Below are positions 57,501 to 64,000 of a DNA stretch of 64,000 bases, one piece after another. The translations under genes were made by a program, and so were the position numbers. Origin of the DNA: Phytoseiulus persimilis (lineage: Eukaryota; Arthropoda; Arachnida; Mesostigmata; Phytoseiidae); assembly GCA_037576195.1 (NCBI GenBank), contig CM075101.1:4898001-4962000 (forward strand), written 5' to 3'. The first letter of the stretch is position 1. The number at the start of each line of letters is the position of its first letter. Under the pieces are notes generated by a model, which ran no database searches, was not told the DNA's origin, and worked only from the letters and a program-made list of their open reading frames with translations.

Positions 57501-60221
57501 TCGATTGAATCATTTTCTGCTTGGTCAGGTGTCCCCAACGTTGAGGGAAAAGAGATACAATCTTCAAAGGGCCCTGGAACTTGCACGGCTTCGGAAAATA
57601 GCTGCCAGCCTGCTCTGACTCACCCTCTCTCGTCCTCAGTGCTCTAACGCCGGAACTCCGAGCCATAATTTCAACGATATCCCGAAGACAGCCTTGATGC
57701 CACGAAACGAACATCTCCTGCCGCTCGGGGGCGAAAGTCGGCGCTGACGATGCACTCCAATTAAAAAGTCGTTTGTCGAACGGGAGCCCTCGAGGCCCTC
57801 CCAGCTCTCTGTGGCCTAATCTAGTGGAGTTTCTACAGACATCATCGTTTTGGAAGAAGAAAAACATTAAGCCTAGCGACGGAGAGCTTAGAGGGCCAGT
57901 AGTTGACGGCCACGATGAATGGACTCGCTGTCGTCATCACCGAGTGATTAGAGAACGATTGAAGACTGCTGCCGCGTTCGTAAACTCTTTGTTCCGGGTT
58001 AAGAGCGAGCAGACGAAACGTCTCCAGACACGTATCGTCGTCGCTCGGAGGAGCTTCAGCGGCGTCCTCGCAGCGACGCTCGGAAACAGCGGAGAAGTAC
58101 TCAACAACGGATGCTGGCATCTGCGGCTGGAGGCGTCTAGAGATAACAGGAGCTAGCCACACGTCGAAACTAATTTCGGGTACGAAACACCTGCGCGGCT
58201 GAGATTATCCGCCGGAGATTACTTCTGAGCATGTTCGAACCCATGCAGAGGCTCAATGAGGTCGCTTCGTCACGGCTTCACGAGTTTCCTTGGATTTCGC
58301 GAGAGGGTCAGGACAAGACTCGAACTGGAAGAGCCCGCAGAGGTTCGAAGGTCTCCGTTGATTCGCCCTTGACGACCGGGGTCGTGTTAGGCCATCAGTC
58401 CCTCGAAAAGCATTTGAGCTGCAGCGGCGCTGGAGGACTTGGACGAGCGATTCACCTCAGCTAGGACGAGGGCACAAGGCTGAGCACGTAGCGGAGTCTC
58501 CCGCTGGCCGTGCTCGGCTATAGTTGAGCATCTGGACCAGCGGGAGGAGCACGCCAACTCTTTCTCCGGCCGTGCAAACGCGGAGAGACCTAGGTAGGTT
58601 TCGTCTTTTGGGGGGCCCGAACTCGGGAGAGCCCTGTAATCTGTGGCGGAGGAGGTTGCGACATTCCTCCGCTTCCGGCTCGACTTTCCATGCATAAGGA
58701 ACTGATCGACGCTCCCTCCAAACGCATCATGAGCAGAAGCCTCTTGGGTTCCCACGTAGGATCATCTCCTCGAAGTCCATCGCTTGCTCGATGCGATCGG
58801 CTCCCTGGCCATCTGTATGCTCCGCTCCGCGATGCCGTACCCAGGCGCGATACTTGCCCCTCTCGAGTGAACGATTCGGCAATTTATTAATCCGGGAGTC
58901 CGGGAAGTGGACCAAGGTAATCTGCTAATGCGAACGGCGGGCTTTACCATAACACCTCTCCGCAGCTTCGTGAGGGAGTGCATTCAGCTTAGCACGGAGC
59001 GGGGATGACGAGAGGAGGCGCGACCGCTCGCTCTACGGAATAGAAAGTTTTCGGCCTTCCGATGCTCGCGAGCTCTACCATTGACTTCCCCTGGGATGCT
59101 CCTTGGGAGACCTGCACGTTTTTGAGACAACGCCCACTATAATCACTCGAGGAAGCTTGCAATTTCAGCCAGCTCCGCATTGGCTCACAGCATTTTGGAA
59201 AACTTCATGCAGAGGTTTGAGCTTTTCGGCGAGACCTGACGCTCGCTCTTGATGTAGCAAGCGTTTCCACGGAGCATTGGAGCTTACAGCTGAGCTTCTG
59301 AGAGACTCTCCGTCACGGAAGCGGGCTATTCCGAGGGAAAACCGACCAATGAAAATCTCGGTAGACATTGCAAGACAGGCACCGCCGAATCCATGTCGAG
59401 GAATGATTTCCTAGCTCTGTCTGACGAAGGTTGAGGCCTGAACGCATCGATACAGCGCTATTTCATTCATCTGTAACGAGCGCACTTCTCTGACGCTCTC
59501 TGTTTGTTGGAGATCGTGATGGGCTGCGCCTTCCGCCCGACAAAGTGATTGCATCCAGTTGCGCGGCGCTGTCGCTGCGGAGTCCACGAAATACTTCCGT
59601 CCGCGTTCAGCTCCGTATATGGATTCGGAAAGAGTGCTCTGTTGACCGTCCAGCTTCTCGACAGTTCCAGCAGTTTGATTCTGTGTTTTGGTTCTGATTA
59701 CCGAATCTATGCTGAGGGGATCAATCGTATTCACTGGAATTCTCAAATCCATGACAGTGGGGGGAACAGTTGTTAGGAACCCAAAGGCCTTTCAGAAGCT
59801 TCTCGCTGTGATGGTGGAATCAATGGGGCAATTAAAAATCATTGGCTCCTGTAGTTCTCGCCGGAAACCGATAACCGGGGCGGGAGTCGGATTTTGAGGA
59901 AAAAAATCAAAATTGAATGGGAGGATGATACGCCACTCTAGCATGCGACCACAAAGCAGCTTTTCGGAAAGTCACAGAACTCTCTCCGGTCTAGTTTCAG
60001 TGATTCTTCGCGCCTGCCCTTGCGGCGACATTTCTTGTGTTTCGGCTTCCGGTTCGTTGGTTCTTCCAGGTGAGAGCGGGACGCTCGTAACACCGGGCAC
60101 TTTCTGCCAGATGGACATCCCGCCAGATCACACCGAGCGAGCTAGGCTGCGCCGTCTGTGAGGAATCGGCGAGTTCTCTGAATTAGAGGATAAAAAATCG
60201 CCGCTTTTCGTAAAGGAACTC
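48560..60221. other. Long CpG-rich, stop-poor tract with no recognisable gene
   Basis: About 11.7 kb in which no protein family is recognised. Frames of 100-340 codons are common on both strands and overlap one another. The longest is minus-strand 52476-51451 (341 codons, Ser/Arg/Leu/Pro-rich, no domain). Runs such as gcttgcttgctcgcc, cgctcgcccgcccgcccgcc and gaagaagaggaagaagaaga recur. The composition explains the lack of stops (many CGA/TCG words), and the Ser/Arg/Pro bias on both strands speaks against real proteins. It may be intergenic or a regulatory or 5' intronic region of the SERBP1-like gene downstream. I found no tRNA, rRNA or repeat array in it. Confidence 0.4.
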
Positions 60222-61707
60222 GGCCATCAGTGGCGCGTTAGATTTTCCATTACTTTTGACGAAAATTGGCCAACTTCAAAGGCTCCCAAATGGGATACAG
60301 AGCCCATCGAGCTATTTTCGGAAAGCTCAAGAGCTATCAAATGGATGGACGAAGATGGACGCATACCTGTATAATCGATGAATTCGGGACAGATGCGAAA
60401 ATAGAGAGCGTCGAGGGAGCACTGTGGAATTAAGCTGGATCGAAAGGTCCCTGAGAGACAAAGTGTATGCGAAAAACAATACGAAAAAAATGGGCGATTT
60501 TTTTCCGCCGTAAATACGATTTTTTTTTACGCCCCCCTCCCTCCCTCCCCCGGAGAAAAATGCGTCCACTGGGCTCAGAACTGACTGGAGGTACCTAACA
60601 TGGGCCAGGTAGAAGACTGAGGCCGCAACGTGCGTACAGGACGACTGTCCGGACTCCACAACGGCATTCACACCAATAGCGTCGGATCCCTTCTACGCTG
60701 TCTCTCCCAGGCTGGTAGTCGATGGAGACGCAACAAGTTCGGCGTTCCCTGTGACACGACCTGATTTCGTAACGGACTATGGTCGGTGCTCCTTTGATTT
60801 AGCATTGTCCAGAAATCAGAAGCTGTAGGTGGTCTCTCGTGAGCTTCGGGAAGTCAGTGAGCTGTGTGGAAGATATTCTCTCAAGAGCCGACGGTCTGCG
60901 ACTCCACTCTGCGCGAAGGACTCCCTCTCCGAGATCATTTTGGAGCGCCTGGCGTCGCTCCATGTGATCGATGATTACGGAAGACATGTTACTATTCCCC
61001 CATGATCGCTGGCCAAACCGGTTTTCCAGGTAACCCACAGCGCGACAAAGCGAACGGACTTTCGGTAGGGATCTGTGTTCGGCGGTGTTATGCAGCTTTT
61101 TGCATCGCTGAGCAACGCGACCATGCACTGCCTCGACAACCAATCGAAGCTTCGTGACTCGGCACGAAAAATGGGCTTCATCGCACGGAAGCTGTTCCCT
61201 CTTGCCTGTCATCGCGGGCATCGATAAGTTGAAACCGAGCTCGCGCATGTGTGTCACAGTATCCAGAAAGCCACGATCGACAATGAGGACATCCTTTCGC
61301 AACGGTAGACCTAGGAGATTCTGATCCTGTAAAACTTGGGGGGGGGGGGGGATAAAAAAATCGGAGTGACGGTCCAAAAAAAACGTGTTCCCGGCGAGAG
61401 GAAGGAGCGCCTCTTTTTTTCATTTATTTCTTGCTCAAGCTTCGACTCTCAGTTACCCTCCGATCCAGCTCGATTCCAGAGTGGGCGCTCGACGCTTCCA
61501 TTCTCGCATCTTTCTCGAATTCATCGGTTTTGAAGGTATGCGTCCATTTTGGATCCGAACGACATGCATGCCACCGGACATCCCTCTCCTTGAGCTTCCC
61601 AAAAATAACTCAATCGGCGCTGTTACCCATCTTGGAGCCGAGATATGAGCATTTGAAAGTGACCGATTTTCGTCAAAAGCAGTGCAAAATCTAAGGGGCC
61701 GATGGCC
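60222..61707. mobile_element. Foldback DNA transposon with ~350-bp inverted arms and truncated transposase
   Basis: The left arm (60222-~60557) and the reverse complement of the right arm (~61337-61707) align along their whole length. Both start GGCCATC..., then TAGATTTT, then ACTTTTGACGAAAAT, then ggtatgcgtccat, gaattcatcg and cctccgatccag-like blocks, and end at a G-rich run next to an A-run. Between the arms lies a minus-strand transposase fragment (listed separately). No clear target-site duplication could be read at the ends. The arms differ at roughly a quarter of positions by eye, so the copy is old or its arms were never identical. The homopolymer at 61337-61350 and the G/C run near 60532-60551 mark the inner arm edges. 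Confidence 0.8.
60799..61377 (-). pseudogene. DDE_Tnp_4-type transposase, C-terminal half
   Basis: An open frame of ~192 codons, read from the right arm inward to a stop at 60799. It carries VLIVDRGFLDTVTHMRELGF (second catalytic Asp in the DRGF motif), LSMPAMTGKREQLPCDEA, and VTKLRLVVEAVHGRVAQR (catalytic Glu in VVEA). This is the pattern of the DDE superfamily endonuclease found in PIF/Harbinger-like and ISL2EU elements. The N-terminal half with the first catalytic Asp is absent: the frame begins inside the right arm beside a G homopolymer, so the protein is truncated and presumably inactive. Family placement is good; the exact superfamily (PIF/Harbinger-like against ISL2EU) is not settled by these motifs alone. 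Confidence 0.8.
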
Positions 61708-63043
61708 CAGCCTTAATGGCCCAGACCCTCTGCTCTTGAATCGGAACTAAAAACGGCAGAGACGATTAGTTGGTGCAAGTTGTAGTCGAATCAATGAGCT
61801 ATATTGGAGAAACAATCCGAAACCCACCCACTGGGCTCGGAATAACAGCTAGAAGGATGATGGCGAGAAATTCCCCGTCCAAATTGACCACCCTGAAGTA
61901 CAGTGTCTCTCAAGGTGGGGCACAAGGAATTTCCGGTGGGGCACGGAGTCTCCGGGTCGGCTAATGGAGGTATGAAGTTCATGAATCGAGTTCAAAAGGC
62001 ATCTCATTCTTGTTCCTGGTCGGTACATGCAGGACCCGGGCAGCTGCTGATCGAAAAAACAGGGTCTGGCGGGATTTTGCACTAGGAAATAGCAATCTTA
62101 CTGGCCAATGACCTTGTCGATCATGAAATAGAAACTAAATTCATTTTTGAGAGCATCAGGAGAGTATGGTTCAATTCTGTATCGTCGCGAGCGGTCAATC
62201 TTGTCATTCTGGCGCTCGGGCTTCTCCTTTACGGAACTTGCTCCTGTAGAGCGAGCGCTAAGTCTCGTTGATGAGCCGCTCTGTAACATTGCAGATGTAG
62301 GTGGTTAGAGAGCCGGGATGTTGTCTCAGCTCGTCGTCAAAAACGGGAGATATCTTCTTGCCCTCGCTCCCAGCTTCTCTGTTGTCCGTGGGGCTGCCGT
62401 CTCCTGCAGACCGGACCGCTATTTGCTCGAACTCGAGCAAATGGGCTAAGTTGCCCATTTCGCGATCATAGAACGCAACGACTCGCTCAGTGTTGTCGGT
62501 TGGAATGTCTCGGCAAAAATGGCGAGCTCGATATCCGAAGAAGACTCGCCGGGCGACCAGCGAGCGACCCAACGGCCGACCGACCGACCGACAGACCGCC
62601 AAGCTGAGCCGAAGAGTTGTGTATGTGTGAGCGCATGTCGTGTGCCAGCTTCGAATAGCCTACAGGGACCGCGCAGAGAGACAGATAGAACACCGACTCC
62701 CCTCTTTCGCCGGGAGCCGCGGTCTGCACCCGGGCTCATGTGCGCTTCAAGCTGGGAAGGCAGGCAGGCAAACGCGAGTCGACCAGGCAACTAGCCCGCG
62801 AGCCACCCATCCAGTCCGGCAAGCAACCAGCAACCAACCCGCGGGGTACCCACCAGCTAGCTCTCCACTCAGTAAGCCAGTGAGCCAGCCAGCTGAGCGG
62901 ACAGACCGACAGACGACCAGATCGACACAGCATCGCAGAGGAAGGAGGCTCCCAACCAGCACAAGCAACATAGCTCTTTGGTCTACTAGCCTCTTTGGTT
63001 CGGAAGAGAAGTTTCGAACCATTCGAGCCCGGTCCAGCCCATC
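61708..63043. other. 5' flank and probable leader of the SERBP1-like gene
   Basis: The proximal part (62560-62960) is CpG- and GC-rich with near-tandem tetranucleotide patches (gaccgaccgaccgacagacc; ggcaggcaggca; aagcaaccagcaaccaaccc; agccagtgagccagccagc). This is typical of a structured 5' UTR or promoter of a highly expressed housekeeping gene. Frames here are open on both strands only because of composition. No TATA box was identified with confidence. Confidence 0.45.
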
Positions 63044-63877
63044 ATGGAGTACGGCATCGGGGTCCGTAACCGTTACGAGTTATTCTACGATGAAATAGGT
63101 GACCCGTTGGAGCTGATCGCAAAGCAGGAGGAAGACCGCAGGAAAGCCCAGGCTGAGAAGAAGTCGAAGGTAAGCAGTGAATCGGGCGGTCGGGGACTAA
63201 TCGAGTCGACCGCACGCTGGGAGAGCGGTGTCGAGTTTGCGTGCAGCCGTGTCAACCCCCAGAATGCATTGTACGTATCGAACTGGTGAGCGCGGTAAGA
63301 CCCTCGTGAAGGAAGTATCACCTTCACGGCGCTCCCTGGGGGAGCGACGCGGTGGAGTTACGCGGCGAGAGCGAAGGTCGGAACAAGGTTCATGGACTAT
63401 CCGAGTGAGAAGTTCACCGGGCCACGAAGTGCAATCCTCGCGTGCGTCATAGCGCACAAGGGCTGACTCAGTGTCGACAGTTAACGAGCCCTGCCATGAA
63501 CGAGCCCGCGGTACGATTCTTTTCTCGGGTTCCTGAGCTGACTCAATAAAGTACAGCCCTGAGGAGTAGGACTGAGGGCGGTCAAGGTTGACAACCAGAG
63601 ATTCGGACTCTGCTCCTCAGTGTGATCATGAACTGCAGAACGGTGTCTCGAGATTAGTGTTCGGTGAAACGGAGATGGTGAAGGTGCGTCTTGCCACTCA
63701 TTGTCAGACCTTGACGTTGAGCGAAACTGACGAGGTGGATGTCGTACTTCACAGGCTCTCGAAAACAAGAACAAGGATGGTCAAAAGCTAGCCGCCGTGA
63801 ACCAGAAAAGCACTACTACTGTTGCGAAAGAGAGCCTGAACAACAACAACCACAACAGCACCATCAATAACAACAAG
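63044..63877 (+). CDS. SERBP1/HABP4 (vig) ribosome-associated RNA-binding protein, first two coding exons, partial
   Basis: Homologue of SERBP1/HABP4 (Drosophila vig/vig2, yeast Stm1-like), basic cytoplasmic and nuclear proteins that bind RNA and occupy the mRNA channel of idle 80S ribosomes. Exon 1, 63044-63169 (42 codons), starts at an ATG in good context (atcatgg) and carries the family N-terminal motif NRYELFYDEIGDPLELI followed by charged KQEEDRRKAQAEKKSK. It ends at GTAAGC. Exon 2, 63755-63877 (41 codons, phase 0), encodes a Lys/Asn-rich stretch (ALENKNKDGQKLAAVNQKS, then an Asn run) and ends at GTATGC. The RGG-rich middle and the conserved C-terminal HABP4/PAI-RBP1 domain must lie beyond 64000. 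The 585-bp first intron holds nothing recognisable. Family placement relies on the N-terminal motif only. Confidence 0.82.
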
Positions 63878-64000
63878 GTATGCGCTCATATTTATCGAAC
63901 GTGATGCGTCGCAAATTAATCGCGTACACTGAGAGCGAGAGTCTCGCGGGAGCGTTCGCCACTAGAAGTCAGCAGACTGGCGGGGCTCACTTGGGAATTC
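63878..64000 (+). other. Intron 2 of the SERBP1-like gene, running off the window
   Basis: Begins with the GTATGC donor; no further exon is present before the window ends. Confidence 0.6.

Noticed and set aside
62519-63098. Overlapping ORFs of 91-152 codons upstream of the SERBP1-like ATG
   Set aside because: They translate near-tandem CAGC/GACC leader sequence; the recognised NRYELF motif starts at 63044 in its own frame.

Overview
This is a eukaryotic, almost certainly arthropod, window. The recognisable genes are split into many short exons with GT..AG introns, mostly 55-300 bp, on both strands. There are no operons or ribosome binding sites, and mobile-element debris lies between the genes. 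Base composition is close to balanced. Lipases, a takeout/group-7-allergen-like lipid-binding protein, dense short introns and a compact layout fit a mite, perhaps a mesostigmatid predatory mite; this is inference, because no marker gene settles the species.

Layout. 1-4.6 kb: mostly non-genic, with a foldback MITE (749-1614). 4.6-14.2 kb: three secreted-protein genes, a pancreatic-type lipase (+), an acid/gastric-type lipase (+) and, converging on it, a two-domain TULIP lipid-binding protein (-). All three were rebuilt exon by exon and every splice phase closes. Two secreted lipases beside a secreted lipid carrier suggest a digestion or lipid-uptake neighbourhood. 16.5-24.1 kb: a zinc-finger terminal exon (-), an unrecognised four-exon helix-turn-helix-like gene (-), the ZNF622/REI1 60S ribosome-maturation factor (-) and an unrecognised helical gene (+). 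24.1-44.5 kb: gene-poor, with a perfect-TSD hAT-type MITE (27205-27497), a degenerate ~45-bp tandem repeat (30.4-30.7 kb), a hAT transposase remnant (36.6-37.0 kb) and another MITE (40258-40474). 44.5-46.7 kb: an eight-exon zeta-class glutathione transferase / maleylacetoacetate isomerase gene (-), followed by an acidic exon of unclear ownership. 46.7-60.2 kb: no recognisable gene, but an unusually stop-poor, CpG-rich stretch with a 341-codon ORF. 60.2-61.7 kb: a foldback DNA transposon with ~350-bp inverted arms around a truncated DDE_Tnp_4-type transposase. 63.0 kb to the window end: the first two coding exons of a SERBP1/HABP4 (vig) ribosome-associated RNA-binding protein, whose gene continues past the window.

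The most novel items are the three independent foldback/MITE structures (one built from 15-bp subterminal repeats), the unrecognised genes at 17.5-18.9 and 22.7-24.1 kb, the strong splice donor directly after the conserved GSTZ C-terminus, and the stop-poor 48-60 kb tract. Exon coordinates were derived by hand from splice sites and reading phase, without transcript data.
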